Assembly (NCBI GenBank): GCA_900299415.1
Contig: OMJT01000045.1
Span: 1 to 38,987, forward strand
Length of the DNA stretch: 38,987 bases
Source: Opitutales bacterium
GTDB lineage: Bacteria > Verrucomicrobiota > Verrucomicrobiia > Opitutales > Opitutaceae
Reading direction: 5' to 3'
The notes under the pieces were generated by a model. That model did no database searches and was not told where the DNA came from. It saw nothing but the letters and a program-made list of their open reading frames with translations. The first letter of the stretch is position 1. Each line of letters starts with the position of its first letter. Position numbers and translations under genes: made by a program. Shown piece after piece: positions 1 through 10,032 of the stretch.

Positions 1-35
1 GCCCGCGGTCCGGCCGCCCCGTCCCCGACTTCCCC

Positions 36-1451
36 ATGAAAACCTCCCCGCTGTTCCTTGTCCTTGCCCTGCTCGCCCCCTGGACGGCCCGCGCCGCGGC
101 CGCGGCGCCCGAGGCCACCGTTGGCTGGGATTCGCTCCCGGCGATCCTCGCCCGCATCAAGGCCCCGCAGTTCCCTGTAAAGGATTTCCCCGTGACCGAC
201 TACGGCGCGAAGGGCGACGGCACCACCGACTGCACCGAGGCCATCGCCAAGGCCATCGCGGCCTGCAATGCCGCCGGCGGCGGCCGCGTGGTCGTGACCG
301 GCGGCGTGTTCCTGACTGGCGCCGTGCACCTGAAGAGCAACGTCAACCTCCACGTCGCCGCGGGCGCCACGCTAAAGTTCTCCCCCGATCCGAAAAAATT
401 TCTCCCGGTGGTCCGCGCCCGCTACGAGGGCACGGAATTCATGAACTACTCGCCGCTCATCTACGCCTACCAGCAGGAAAACATCGCTATCACCGGCCAG
501 GGCACGCTCGACGGCTCCGCCACCCGCGATACCTGGTGGGGGCTCTCCGCCAACCGACCCGCTGGCGCGCCGGCGCTCCTCGGCTCCACCCAGCTCATCG
601 CGATGGGCGACCAAAACGTCCCGGTTGAGCAGCGCATCTTCGGCGACAAGGGCTCGCTCCGGCCCAACTTCATCGTGCCTTACCTCTGCCGCAATGTCCT
701 CATCGAGGGCGTCAGCATCATCAATTCGCCAATGTGGGAGGTGAATCCGGTCCTCTGCACCAACGTCACGGTCCGCGGCCTCAACATCAACAGCCACGGG
801 CCAAACAACGACGGCTGCGATCCCGACAGCTGCCGCGACGTCCTGATCGAGGACTGTGTCTTCGACACGGGCGACGACTGCATCGCGATCAAGTCCGGAA
901 AGAACGCCGACGGCCGCCGGGTCAACGTGCCCTCCGAGAACATCGTCATCCGCAACTGCGTGATGAAGGACGGCCACGGCGGCGTGGTGATGGGCAGCGA
1001 GAACGCCGGTGGCGTCCGCAACGTCTTCGCCGAGAACTGCCGGATGGACAGCGCGAACCTGCAGCGGGCGCTCCGCCTGAAGACCAACTCCCTCCGCGGC
1101 GGCTTCCACGAGAACGTGTTCTTCCGCAACATCACGATCGGACGGGTCTCGGACTCCATCCTCACGATCGACCTCGTCTACGAGAACAACACCGACGGCC
1201 CTTACGCGCCCCGCGTCCGGAATGTGCTGATGGAAAACATCACCGCCACTTCCGCGCCGCGGGTGCTCTCCGTCGTGGGCACGGCCAAGTCCACGATCGA
1301 GAATGTCCGCATCCGCAACTCCCAGTTTTCCGGAGTGGAGGGGGCCGACCGCCTCGCCAACTCCGGCTCGGTCACCTACGAGAACGTCACGATCCAGGCC
1401 GCCCCGCGCCCGCGCGCCACGGCCGCTCCGGCGACGGCCCCGAAGGAGTGA
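36..1451 (+). CDS. Secreted glycoside hydrolase family 28 (polygalacturonase-like)
   Basis: Signal peptide; VTDYGAKGDGTTDCTEAIAKAI N-terminus, right-handed beta-helix repeats, NNDGCDPDSCRDVLIEDCVFDTGDDCIAIKSG and GHGGVVMGSE motifs typical of GH28. Confidence 0.93.
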   Translation: MKTSPLFLVLALLAPWTARAAAAAPEATVGWDSLPAILARIKAPQFPVKDFPVTDYGAKGDGTTDCTEAIAKAIAACNAAGGGRVVVTGGVFLTGAVHLKSNVNLHVAAGATLKFSPDPKKFLPVVRARYEGTEFMNYSPLIYAYQQENIAITGQGTLDGSATRDTWWGLSANRPAGAPALLGSTQLIAMGDQNVPVEQRIFGDKGSLRPNFIVPYLCRNVLIEGVSIINSPMWEVNPVLCTNVTVRGLNINSHGPNNDGCDPDSCRDVLIEDCVFDTGDDCIAIKSGKNADGRRVNVPSENIVIRNCVMKDGHGGVVMGSENAGGVRNVFAENCRMDSANLQRALRLKTNSLRGGFHENVFFRNITIGRVSDSILTIDLVYENNTDGPYAPRVRNVLMENITATSAPRVLSVVGTAKSTIENVRIRNSQFSGVEGADRLANSGSVTYENVTIQAAPRPRATAAPATAPKE

Positions 1452-1481
1452 TGGGATTCGCTGCCCATCGCCCGTTCACGC

Positions 1482-2243
1482 TTATTTCTCTGTGGGAGGC
1501 GGCAGACGTTCCACCGGGATCCGGCGGCGCAGCAGCCACCAGAGCGAGAGCATGTCGCACATCGGGCGCCACAGGATCACGCCCAGCCCGTACTTTGAGC
1601 GCCCGGTTGTGCGCGGGCGGTGGCGGATGTCCGTTTCCGCAATGCGGAAGCCGGCCGCCGCGGCGAACGCCGGGATGAAGGGATTGAGCATGTTGACGGG
1701 GAAGAACGCCGCCATGACCTCGCGGCGGAAAACCTTCAGCGCGCAGCCGGCGTCATTGACCTGGTCGCGGAGCAGCCGCCGGCGGACACCGTTCGCGATC
1801 CGCGAGCAGGCGCGACGGAGGGCCGAGTCGTGCCGGCCGGCCCGGACGCCGACGACGAGGTCGGCCCGGTCGAGGAGCGCGAGCAGCGCGGGCAGGTCAC
1901 CCGGCACGTTCTGGCCGTCGCCATCCATCATCCCGATGATGCGTCCCTGCGCGGCCTGGAAGCCGGCGAGCAGGGCGGCGCCCTGGCCGCAGTTCACAGG
2001 CAGCCGAATGACCCGGCAGCGGGACTGCCCGGCCGCGGCGCGCGCGAGTTCCGTGGCGGTCTGGTCGGTGCTGCCATCGTCGACGAGCAGGCATTCCCAC
2101 GCCAGGCCGCAGGCGTCGAGCGCCGGGACCAGTTCCTCCACGACCGAGCGGGCGCAGCCCTCCTCGTTGAAGAAGGGCACGACGAACGAGAACTCGATGG
2201 CGGGGTGGGGAGGCACCGGGGAACGTCCCGGATTCCCGTGCAC
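1482..2243 (-). CDS. Family 2 glycosyltransferase (DPM1/undecaprenyl-phosphate sugar transferase-like)
   Basis: FSFVVPFFNEEG, LLVDDGSTD and GMMDGDGQN motifs of GT2. Confidence 0.9.
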   Translation of the reverse strand: MHGNPGRSPVPPHPAIEFSFVVPFFNEEGCARSVVEELVPALDACGLAWECLLVDDGSTDQTATELARAAAGQSRCRVIRLPVNCGQGAALLAGFQAAQGRIIGMMDGDGQNVPGDLPALLALLDRADLVVGVRAGRHDSALRRACSRIANGVRRRLLRDQVNDAGCALKVFRREVMAAFFPVNMLNPFIPAFAAAAGFRIAETDIRHRPRTTGRSKYGLGVILWRPMCDMLSLWWLLRRRIPVERLPPPTEK

Positions 2244-2320
2244 CGCCGCCGCGGCGGCAATGCCGAATCGGGCCGCGGCCCGCGCTTGATAAAGGCGCCG
2301 TCGTGCAGATAGTCCGCGCC

Positions 2321-2716
2321 ATGACCGCCCCCGCCACGCCCGCTGTTCCGGCCCCCGCTGGCCTGCCCGAGGGCGTGCGCGTGGCCGGCGAGATGCTGGT
2401 GCGGCTGACTCCGGACGCCGGGACCAAGGTGGCCGCGCTGGCCGCTCGGGAGCAGCAGGGCGACTTCCTCCGCATTGCCATCACCGGTGGCGGGTGCAAT
2501 GGCCTGAGCTACAAGCTCCGCTTTGCCGCGGAGCCGCGGCGGGGCGACATGCTGGTGCCGACGGCCGGAGTGCGGGTGCTGGTGGACCCCAAGACGGCGC
2601 TTTATCTCAAGGGGACGGTGCTCGACTACTCCCACGCGATGGTCGCGGGCGGGTTCAAGTTCACCAACCCCAACGCCAAGGCCAGCTGCTCCTGCGGGGA
2701 GAGCTTCAGCGTCTGA
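2321..2716 (+). CDS. erpA: HesB/IscA/ErpA-type iron-sulfur cluster insertion protein (start could be GTG at 2303)
   Basis: GGCNGLSYKLRF and CSCGESF C-terminal cysteine motifs. Confidence 0.85.
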   Translation: MTAPATPAVPAPAGLPEGVRVAGEMLVRLTPDAGTKVAALAAREQQGDFLRIAITGGGCNGLSYKLRFAAEPRRGDMLVPTAGVRVLVDPKTALYLKGTVLDYSHAMVAGGFKFTNPNAKASCSCGESFSV

Positions 2717-2829
2717 CCGGGACGAGGGTGGGGCGATGGCCCGGTGCGCCCCCAAATTGATGTTGTCTTCCCAGCACCCCCCCGCGACATTGCCGCCCAC
2801 CTAAGCACCGAACTGACCCGGAATTATTG

Positions 2830-3507
2830 ATGGCCAATTCGTTTCCCTCCGCCGGTGGCGGCAACCGCCCCGGCCCTTATCAGCGTCGTAATAACGACCC
2901 GTTCGCGGCCATCCGCCGCAACCACCGCATCAAGGTTCCGCAGGTCCGGGTGATTTCCCCCGAGGGCAAGCAGTTGGGCGTTCTCGACACGCCCAAGGCC
3001 GTCAATCTCGCCCTTGAAGTCGGGCTCGACCTCGTCGAAGTGGCCCCGAATGCGACGCCGCCCGTGTGCCGCATCATGGACTTCGGCAAGTACGTCTACG
3101 AGGAGCAGAAGAAGCAGAGCCACTCGAAGACCACCGGCAGCCGCATCAAGGAGATCGAGTTCACCGCCCGCATTGCGGAGAACGACTTCCTGACGAAGCT
3201 CCGCCATGCCGAGGAGTTCCTCGCGCACGGCAACAAGGTGAAGCTCCGCCTCAAGTTCCGCGGCCGTGAGCTCGCCCACACCGAGATCGGCTTCGCCGTG
3301 GTCAAGCGCGGCCTCGACGAGCTCGCCGGCATGGGCCACCCCGATTCCGAGCCCAAGCTCCTTGGCAAGCAGATCAATGTGATGCTCACGCCCAACCCGG
3401 TGAACAAGCGCAAGCCGAAGTTCCACCACACGGCGTCGCATGAGGACTCGCCCCAGGATGGTCATCACGATGACCACGACGGGGCCGGTCATGCCGCCGG
3501 CGCCTGA
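2830..3507 (+). CDS. infC: Translation initiation factor IF-3 with His/Asp-rich C-terminal tail
   Basis: [62 protein letters not shown] signature; in-frame TTG at 2827 is an alternative start. Confidence 0.96.
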   Translation: [225 protein letters not shown]

Positions 3508-3520
3508 GGCGCTGCCCTCC

Positions 3521-4594
3521 ATGTCCCGGCCGGCCGGACTCCCCGCAGTGCTGCTGGCCGCCTCCGTTGCGGTCGCGTTGCTCGCCGGCCCGCTCCCCGC
3601 GCAGGCCGTGCGCCTGCCGCCCATGCGGCCCGCCAAGCTCAGCGTGACGACCATCGACAAGGTCGCTTATTACAGTCTCGCGGACCTCGCGAAGCACCTT
3701 GAGCTCAAGGCCACGTGGTCCTCCGATCGCAAGGCCTACACCCTCGCCGGCAAGGGCCCGAAGCTCGTGTTCAACCTCGAAGGCGACGGCCGCAAGCTGT
3801 TCATCGACGGCCTCTGGGTCCACCTCGGCGACAAGGTCGTGACCCGCGGCAGCAACGCCTTCCTCAGCGTCACCGACTATGAGCGTACCCTCCGCGGGAT
3901 CCTTAACCCGCTCGAGGCCGGCACCCTGCCGCCGGTGCCTCAGGTGATCGTGCTCGATCCGGGCCACGGCGAGTGGGATCCCGGATTCACGGGCAATGAT
4001 CTGACAGAGAAGGTGCTGACGCTGGATGTGGCAAAGCGCGTACAGCGCCTCCTGGAGGGCAAAGGTTATCGTGCCGTCCTGACCCGCACCGAGGACAAGG
4101 CCTTGGCTCCTGACAAGGCCCGGGACCTCGGGGCCCGTTCCGCCATGGCGACCACGGTGGGGGCGGACCTGTTTGTCAGCGTCCATTTCAATTCGCTCAG
4201 CCCCAACGAGGCCCCCAGCGGCACGGAAGTCTATGCGTTTACGCCCGCCGGGCAACGTTCGACGTCGTCCTGGAGTTCACCGGAAGACGACACCGATCCC
4301 AAAGCCGAGCCGGTCAATCGGCACGACCCGTGGAGCGCCCTCCTCGCGCACAATCTTCAGCAGCAGCTGGTTTCCTCCCTGAAGACGCGGGATCGCGGGC
4401 AGAAGACGAGCCACCTTGGTGTGTTGCGCAAGCTCGACTGCCCCGGGGTGCTAATCGAGTCGGCCTTTCTCTCGAATCCGGCGGAGGCCCGCAAGGTGGC
4501 CACCCCCGAGTTTCGCGACCAGATCGCCGCCGCCATCGTCGCCGGTATCGAATCCTACGCGAAGGGCATCAAGGCGCTGCGCGCCGCGCAGTGA
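3521..4594 (+). CDS. N-acetylmuramoyl-L-alanine amidase (Amidase_3) with copper-amine-oxidase-like N-terminal domain and signal peptide
   Basis: VIVLDPGHGEWDPGFTG, ADLFVSVHFNS, GVLIESAFLSNPAEA; internal Met at 3521 chosen because it follows the infC stop and opens a signal peptide. Confidence 0.9.
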   Translation: MSRPAGLPAVLLAASVAVALLAGPLPAQAVRLPPMRPAKLSVTTIDKVAYYSLADLAKHLELKATWSSDRKAYTLAGKGPKLVFNLEGDGRKLFIDGLWVHLGDKVVTRGSNAFLSVTDYERTLRGILNPLEAGTLPPVPQVIVLDPGHGEWDPGFTGNDLTEKVLTLDVAKRVQRLLEGKGYRAVLTRTEDKALAPDKARDLGARSAMATTVGADLFVSVHFNSLSPNEAPSGTEVYAFTPAGQRSTSSWSSPEDDTDPKAEPVNRHDPWSALLAHNLQQQLVSSLKTRDRGQKTSHLGVLRKLDCPGVLIESAFLSNPAEARKVATPEFRDQIAAAIVAGIESYAKGIKALRAAQ

Positions 4595-4694
4595 TCCCGC
4601 CGGGGACCGGCCCCGGATCGTTCCAATCTTCGGCTTTCCTCCCCGGGAAAACCGTGCGAGCCTGCTGCCGCCCGCGCACCGCCGGTCCCGCACC

Positions 4695-5771
4695 ATGAAA
4701 TTTCCCCTTTCCCGTCGCGCCCTCCTTCTCCTCCTCGCCTGCGCCTGCCTGCCCGCCGCGTTGCAGGCCTGGAACTACGACTCCGGCCACCGCATCGTGA
4801 ATCAGGTCGCGCTGGCGAGCCTGCCGGCGGAATTTCCGGCTTTCGTGAAGACGGCGGAGAATGCCGAGCGCCTCGCCTTCCTCTCCGGCGAGGGCGACCG
4901 ATTCCGCAACGTCAGCGAGGGGGCAATGCGGCAGTCCGGTGGCAGCTGGACCGACCACTTCATCGACCTGGAGCGCTTGCCCATGGCTGGTCTCGACCCG
5001 GCCAAGGTGCCGTCGTTCCGCCTCGATTTTGTCGTGGCGTTCGCGGCCGGTCGCAAGGCGCACGCGGACCAGTTCCCGGTAATCGACCCGGCGCGCAATT
5101 CCGACCACACCGCGGAGTGGGACGGTTTCCTACCGTGGCGGATCTTCGAGGATTACCTCCGCCTCAAGTCGGCCTTCACCTACCTCAAGGTCTACGAGGA
5201 ACTCGGCACGCCCGAGGAGGTTGCGAATGCCCGCGCCAATGTCGTCTATTACATGGGCGTGATGGGTCACTACGTCGGCGATGCCGCCCAGCCGCTGCAC
5301 ACCACGATGCAGTATGACGGCTGGAAGGTCGGCCCGAATCCCAAGGGCTATACGAATCAGGGTGGCTTTCATTCGTGGGTGGACAGCGGTTTCTTCTACC
5401 GCGCCGGAATGTCGCCCGCGGACTTCGTGCCGCGTGCGGTACCCGCCAAGGTGATCTCGCTCCAGCCGCAATCCGACGGCCGTGACCCGCTCTTTGTTCA
5501 CGTGATGGATTTCATCATCGCGCAAAACCAGTTGGTCGAGCCGCTCTACCAGATGGAGAAGGACGGCAAGTTCACGAACAATAACCAGCCCCCGGCCCCG
5601 GAGGGCCGCGAGTTCCTCCGCACGCAGATCCTGAAAGGCGGCCAGCTGCTAGGCGATCTATGGCTGACGGCCTGGCGTGCGGCGCCGGAAGACACCTTCC
5701 TGAGAAGTACGCTGGTTTCCCGGCAGCAGCGGGAGGCCGCGAAGTCCGCCCCGGCGACGAAGGCCCCATGA
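4695..5771 (+). CDS. Secreted S1/P1-nuclease / zinc-dependent phospholipase C superfamily protein
   Basis: Mature N-terminus begins W (WNYDSGHRIVNQVA); MGHYVGDAAQPLHTT metal-binding motif; signal peptide. Confidence 0.8.
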   Translation: MKFPLSRRALLLLLACACLPAALQAWNYDSGHRIVNQVALASLPAEFPAFVKTAENAERLAFLSGEGDRFRNVSEGAMRQSGGSWTDHFIDLERLPMAGLDPAKVPSFRLDFVVAFAAGRKAHADQFPVIDPARNSDHTAEWDGFLPWRIFEDYLRLKSAFTYLKVYEELGTPEEVANARANVVYYMGVMGHYVGDAAQPLHTTMQYDGWKVGPNPKGYTNQGGFHSWVDSGFFYRAGMSPADFVPRAVPAKVISLQPQSDGRDPLFVHVMDFIIAQNQLVEPLYQMEKDGKFTNNNQPPAPEGREFLRTQILKGGQLLGDLWLTAWRAAPEDTFLRSTLVSRQQREAAKSAPATKAP

Positions 5772-6133
5772 CCCTCGGCGCGCTGCTCTGGATCGCTCTC
5801 GGCGGGGCGGTAGGTTCGGTGCTCCGGGCCTTGGGCACGTGGGCAATCCCTGCCGGTCGCCTGCCGTGGGCGACAATCCTGATCAACTTCGCCGGCTCGC
5901 TTCTCATCGGCTGGCTGATGGCGCGTCCCGGGGTGGCCGCCCAGTGGGGCTCGCGTACCTACACGTTCGCGGTTGTCGGGATCTGCGGTGGCTTCACGAC
6001 CTTCTCGTCCTTCAGCTGGCAGACCTTCGAGCAGATGCAGTCCGGCCGTTGGCTCGCGGCGGCGGCGAACCTGCTGCTCTCGGTCGCACTCTGTCTCCTC
6101 GCTACCTGGGCGGGCTGGCGGCTTGCGCGATGA
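5768..6133 (+). CDS. crcB: Fluoride ion transporter CrcB/Fluc
   Basis: GGAVGSVLRAL, LINFAGSLLIGW, GICGGFTTFSSFSWQ; ATGA overlap with upstream stop. Confidence 0.94.
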   Translation: MTLGALLWIALGGAVGSVLRALGTWAIPAGRLPWATILINFAGSLLIGWLMARPGVAAQWGSRTYTFAVVGICGGFTTFSSFSWQTFEQMQSGRWLAAAANLLLSVALCLLATWAGWRLAR

Positions 6134-7710
6134 AGCCGCCACCGCGGTCGCGATCCGCCTGGGTCCTTGGCCTGGTCCTCGTGTTCGCTGCCGTGGTTCC
6201 CCGATCGGCCGCCGGCGCCGACCCTTTGGCCGCACGGGTGATCATCCTTGCCAATGCCTCTCAGCCGGAATCCGTGGAGCTTGCCCGCTACTATGCCCAG
6301 CGTCGCGAGATTCCGGCGGCAAACGTGGTGGCCTTACCGCTGCCGACGGACGAGACGGTTTCCTGGCCGGTCTTCATTGATTCGGTGTGGCAGCCGCTGC
6401 AGGACGAACTGATCCGGCGCGGTTGGATCGACGCCAAAGCGAAGGACGGAAAGGACGCCGCGGGGCGGAAGCGGATCGCCGCTAACGGGCACCGGATCTC
6501 GTACCTCGTGCTCTGCCGTGGCGTGCCGCTGCGCATCGCCGAGGACAACGCTCGGATCGTCAAGACGGCGTTCATCGCGGCCAATCCGCAGCTGCGTACG
6601 AACCAGGCCTCGATCGACTCCGAGCTGGCGACACTGGCTCAGGACGAACCAGCGATCACGGGCATCGTCGCGAATCCGCTGTTCCGCAATGCGAACCCGA
6701 CGCCCGCGATCCTCAATCAAGTGATCCGGGTATCGCGGCTCGACGGACCCGATGTGGCCTCCGTCCGGGCCCTGGTCGACAACGCGCTTGTAGCGGAACG
6801 AGACGGACTGATGGGCCGCGCCTACGTCGACATCGGCGGACCCTATCCCGAAGGCGACCGGTGGCTGACGGAAGTCGCCGGTACCGTGGCGGGGCTCGGA
6901 TTTGACACCAGTGTCGATCGGCAGCCAGGTACGTTCGGGGCCGCGGACCGTTTCGATGCGCCGGCCCTGTATTTCGGTTGGTATGCGCCGGCGTTGAACG
7001 GACCGATGGCGCTGCCGGGCTTCCACTTTCCCCCGGGGGCGATCGCGCTGCACATCCACAGTTTTTCAGCCCCGACTGTGCGTTCGCCAAGTGAGGCGTG
7101 GGTCGGGCCTTTGGTGGCGCGAGGTGTCACGGCCACGGTGGGCAACGTCTTCGAGCCTTATCTAGATCTGACCCATGATCCGCGGGCCCTGCTGGCGGTC
7201 TTGCGGGCCGGTGGCACATTTGGGGATGCGGTTGCGGCCGCGCAGCCGGCGCTGAGTTGGCAAACGGTAGCCGTTGGAGGCCCGCTGTACCGGCCATTCG
7301 CCGTTTCGCTCGACCTTCAGCTCTCAAGGCGGGCGGATCTGCCGGCCGAGCGCGGAGACTACGCGGTCATCCGACAGTCTCATCGGCTGGAGGCGCTCGG
7401 CGCGGAGACCGAGGCGCTGGCACTATTGCGCCGCGAGATCGGCGCGCGGCCGTCGCTGCCGTTGGCTTTGGCCTTGGCGGACAAACTCCAGGCGGTCGGC
7501 GACCGCGACGGAGCAATCGCGACCTTATCCGCGACCTACAGCGGAATGGAGTTGGCGGCGAGCGATTGGGGAATGGGAAGGGCGATCGCGCAGAAATTCA
7601 CGGCGCTCGGTGTCAATGACGAGGCCCGTGCTATTTACCGGCGTCTGCTCGCTGCGCCCGATTTACCCGATGAACTCAGGGCCCAGTTCGAGCTGGAGGG
7701 CCGGCGCTGA
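6130..7710 (+). CDS. TIGR03790-like secreted protein of unknown function with helical-repeat C-terminus
   Basis: N-terminal ARVIILANASQPESVELARYYAQRREIPAANVVALPLP; starts by ATGA overlap with crcB. Confidence 0.75.
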   Translation: MKPPPRSRSAWVLGLVLVFAAVVPRSAAGADPLAARVIILANASQPESVELARYYAQRREIPAANVVALPLPTDETVSWPVFIDSVWQPLQDELIRRGWIDAKAKDGKDAAGRKRIAANGHRISYLVLCRGVPLRIAEDNARIVKTAFIAANPQLRTNQASIDSELATLAQDEPAITGIVANPLFRNANPTPAILNQVIRVSRLDGPDVASVRALVDNALVAERDGLMGRAYVDIGGPYPEGDRWLTEVAGTVAGLGFDTSVDRQPGTFGAADRFDAPALYFGWYAPALNGPMALPGFHFPPGAIALHIHSFSAPTVRSPSEAWVGPLVARGVTATVGNVFEPYLDLTHDPRALLAVLRAGGTFGDAVAAAQPALSWQTVAVGGPLYRPFAVSLDLQLSRRADLPAERGDYAVIRQSHRLEALGAETEALALLRREIGARPSLPLALALADKLQAVGDRDGAIATLSATYSGMELAASDWGMGRAIAQKFTALGVNDEARAIYRRLLAAPDLPDELRAQFELEGRR

Positions 7711-7806
7711 GGTAACGAGACTGGAAACGTGGGGATTTAAACCCGCAGACGATGCGCGGATGCTACTGGTACTGAACTTAGAAATTCGCCGCGCCCCGCA
7801 CGGAGC

Positions 7807-8454
7807 TCACGCCTTGTCCACGATCTTGTCCGCCAAGCCGTAGGCGATGGCCTCGGAGGCGGTCAGGTAGAAGTCGCGGTCGGTGTCGCGGTTGATCCGC
7901 TCGATCGGCTGGCCGGACGAAGCGGCAAGGATCTGGTTCAGCTCGGCACGGAGCTTCTCCATTTCCTTTGCCTGGATGTTGATGTCGGTGGCGGGCCCGA
8001 CCATGCGGCCGGAGATGAGGGGCTGGTGGATCAGCACCCGGGCATGCGGGTAGATGAGTCGGCGGCCCTTGGCGGCGGCGCAGAGCAGGATGGATCCCAT
8101 CGAGGCGGCCATGCCGGTGACCACGATGGTCACGGGTGACGAGATGAGCTTCATCGTGTCGTACACCGCCATACCGGCGGTGATTGAGCCGCCCGGGGTG
8201 TTCATGTAGAAAGTGATTTCTTTCCCGGGTGCGGTGGACTCGAGGTAGAGGAGTTTTTCGGTGAGGTCCTTGGCGGTCTCGTCGGTGACGGCGCCCCAGA
8301 GGAAGATTTTTCTTTGCTCGAGGAACTTCTTCTGAACCAGCATCGCCACCGGTGCGCGCTTGGTGGCGGCCGGGCCACCCTCGTCCTCGTCATCATCGTC
8401 ATCGGCGCGGGGGAGCGGGGCGGAAAGACCGGGCTGGAGGTTGTCGAAGTGCAT
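7807..8454 (-). CDS. clpP: ATP-dependent Clp protease proteolytic subunit
   Basis: FYMNTPGGSITAGMAVYDTM, GMAASMGSILLCAAAKGRR, PHARVLIHQP; Met at 8454 chosen. Confidence 0.94.
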   Translation of the reverse strand: MHFDNLQPGLSAPLPRADDDDDEDEGGPAATKRAPVAMLVQKKFLEQRKIFLWGAVTDETAKDLTEKLLYLESTAPGKEITFYMNTPGGSITAGMAVYDTMKLISSPVTIVVTGMAASMGSILLCAAAKGRRLIYPHARVLIHQPLISGRMVGPATDINIQAKEMEKLRAELNQILAASSGQPIERINRDTDRDFYLTASEAIAYGLADKIVDKA

Positions 8455-8605
8455 GAGGTCTGAACCATGCCCGGCCTCCCCGGATTGGCAAGTGTGCAGG
8501 GAGGGGGATGACCACAGGCTCACTCTCAATTCCGTCATGGGTCAGGATGCGATCGGGGTTGAAAAGCCCCTCCCAACCAACACGGTCCTTTCACCCCCAC
8601 CTGCG

Positions 8606-10003
8606 ATGCTGTCGCACCCCGAGTCCGCTTTTGCTCGTCTCCTTGTTTTGGCCGCCGCACTGCTCTTGGTCGCGGCCCCGGTGCGCGGGGCGGAGCCGGT
8701 GGCCCCGGCCAAGTCCACGACGCCGGGCCGCGGGGCCGGTGCGAATGTATTCGATCCGGCGAAACTCCACCAGGTGCAGGTGCTGATCCCACGGACCGAG
8801 TGGGATGTGCTGGTGCGGGAGACCTATGTTAGCCGTGGTGGCGGGGGCGTCGACAGCCTGGAGGACGACGTGAGGCGAGCGGACGGCCGCCTGGTGCACA
8901 TCGGCGGTGGGTTCGGCGGCAATTTCCCTTGGGTGCACGTGGATATGACTGTGGCTGGGAAGACGATCAAGGACGCGGGTTTTCGCTACAAGGGAAACGG
9001 GAGTTACACCCAGGAGGCGGGCATGCACCGCAGCATCAAGGTCAAGGCCGACATTTTCGGGGGCATGGGAGACTGGGACGGGCTCGAGACGATTAACTTC
9101 AATTCCGGCGGCCGCGATTATTCGCGGACCCGCGAGGCGATGACCTTCGCCATCTTCCGGCTGGCCGGCGTGCCCGCGTCGCGCACGGCCTACGCCGAAG
9201 TACTCTACACCGTCCCAGGCCTGCACGACAGGGCCTACGGTGGGCTCTTCACCGTGATCGAGAATGTCAATAAAGCCTTCCTGAAGCATGCCCTCCCGCC
9301 CGGCACCGGTTTGCTGATGAAGCCCGAGCGGATGAGCGGTGGCGTCGGCTACTATGGTGAAAACTGGGCAAACTACACCGCCTACTACCGGCCCGAGCGC
9401 GAGGCGACGGCGGCGGAGGCGCAGCGCGTAATCGAGTTCGCGCGGCTAGTGAACGTGGCGCCGGCTGCGGAATTCCGTGCGAAGATCGAGTCCCACCTCG
9501 ACGTCGACGAGTTTATGCGGTTCCTCGCGGTGCATGCCCTGGTCCACGCGCGCGACAGCTTCCTGAGCGGCCGGCACAATTATTTCATCTACCTCGATCC
9601 TTCGGACAACCGGTTCCGTTTCATCCCGTGGGACGAGGATGGCGCGATGAACGGCGGCATGGGTGGCCGCGACGGAGGGACGGGGGTCCTCGGCATCGAC
9701 CTGCTTTGGCCGTGGTCGGCCTTGAACCCGCTGTCCCAGCGCCTGCTCGACGAACCGGCGACTCTGGCGCGCTACCAAGCGGTCATCTGTGACATCGTGG
9801 CTAAGGTCTTCAATCAGGAGAAGCTCATGCCCCTCGTGGGCCAGCTTGAGGCCCTGGTCGACAAGCCGCTCGCGCTGGAGGAAACAGCCATGACCCTCCG
9901 CGGCGAATCCGACCGGGCCAACGGCACGTCACCGCGGCTTTTCCTCGAGGATCGTTTCTTCCAGGTCCAGCAGCAGATGGCGGTCTGGCCGAAGGCGCCG
10001 TAG
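8606..10003 (+). CDS. Secreted CotH kinase family protein
   Basis: FRYKGNGSYT, GGLFTVIENVNKAFLK, FRFIPWDEDGAMNGG, typical of the CotH family. Confidence 0.88.
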   Translation: MLSHPESAFARLLVLAAALLLVAAPVRGAEPVAPAKSTTPGRGAGANVFDPAKLHQVQVLIPRTEWDVLVRETYVSRGGGGVDSLEDDVRRADGRLVHIGGGFGGNFPWVHVDMTVAGKTIKDAGFRYKGNGSYTQEAGMHRSIKVKADIFGGMGDWDGLETINFNSGGRDYSRTREAMTFAIFRLAGVPASRTAYAEVLYTVPGLHDRAYGGLFTVIENVNKAFLKHALPPGTGLLMKPERMSGGVGYYGENWANYTAYYRPEREATAAEAQRVIEFARLVNVAPAAEFRAKIESHLDVDEFMRFLAVHALVHARDSFLSGRHNYFIYLDPSDNRFRFIPWDEDGAMNGGMGGRDGGTGVLGIDLLWPWSALNPLSQRLLDEPATLARYQAVICDIVAKVFNQEKLMPLVGQLEALVDKPLALEETAMTLRGESDRANGTSPRLFLEDRFFQVQQQMAVWPKAP

Positions 10004-10032
10004 CCGCATCCAACCACCGGCGGCCGTTGCCG

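Noticed and set aside
372-1165. Long antisense ORFs (245 and 161 aa) opposite the GH28 gene, and many similar long shadow ORFs across the window
   Set aside because: High-GC coding DNA produces long open frames on the other strand; these have low-complexity R/A/P/G or V/D/E/L-rich composition and no recognisable domains.
7711-7806. AT-richer intergenic segment with GTGGG-gatttaaa-CCCGC, considered as a tRNA, tmRNA or structured RNA
   Set aside because: No cloverleaf, anticodon arm or CCA-proximal acceptor could be built on either strand; only one short stem.
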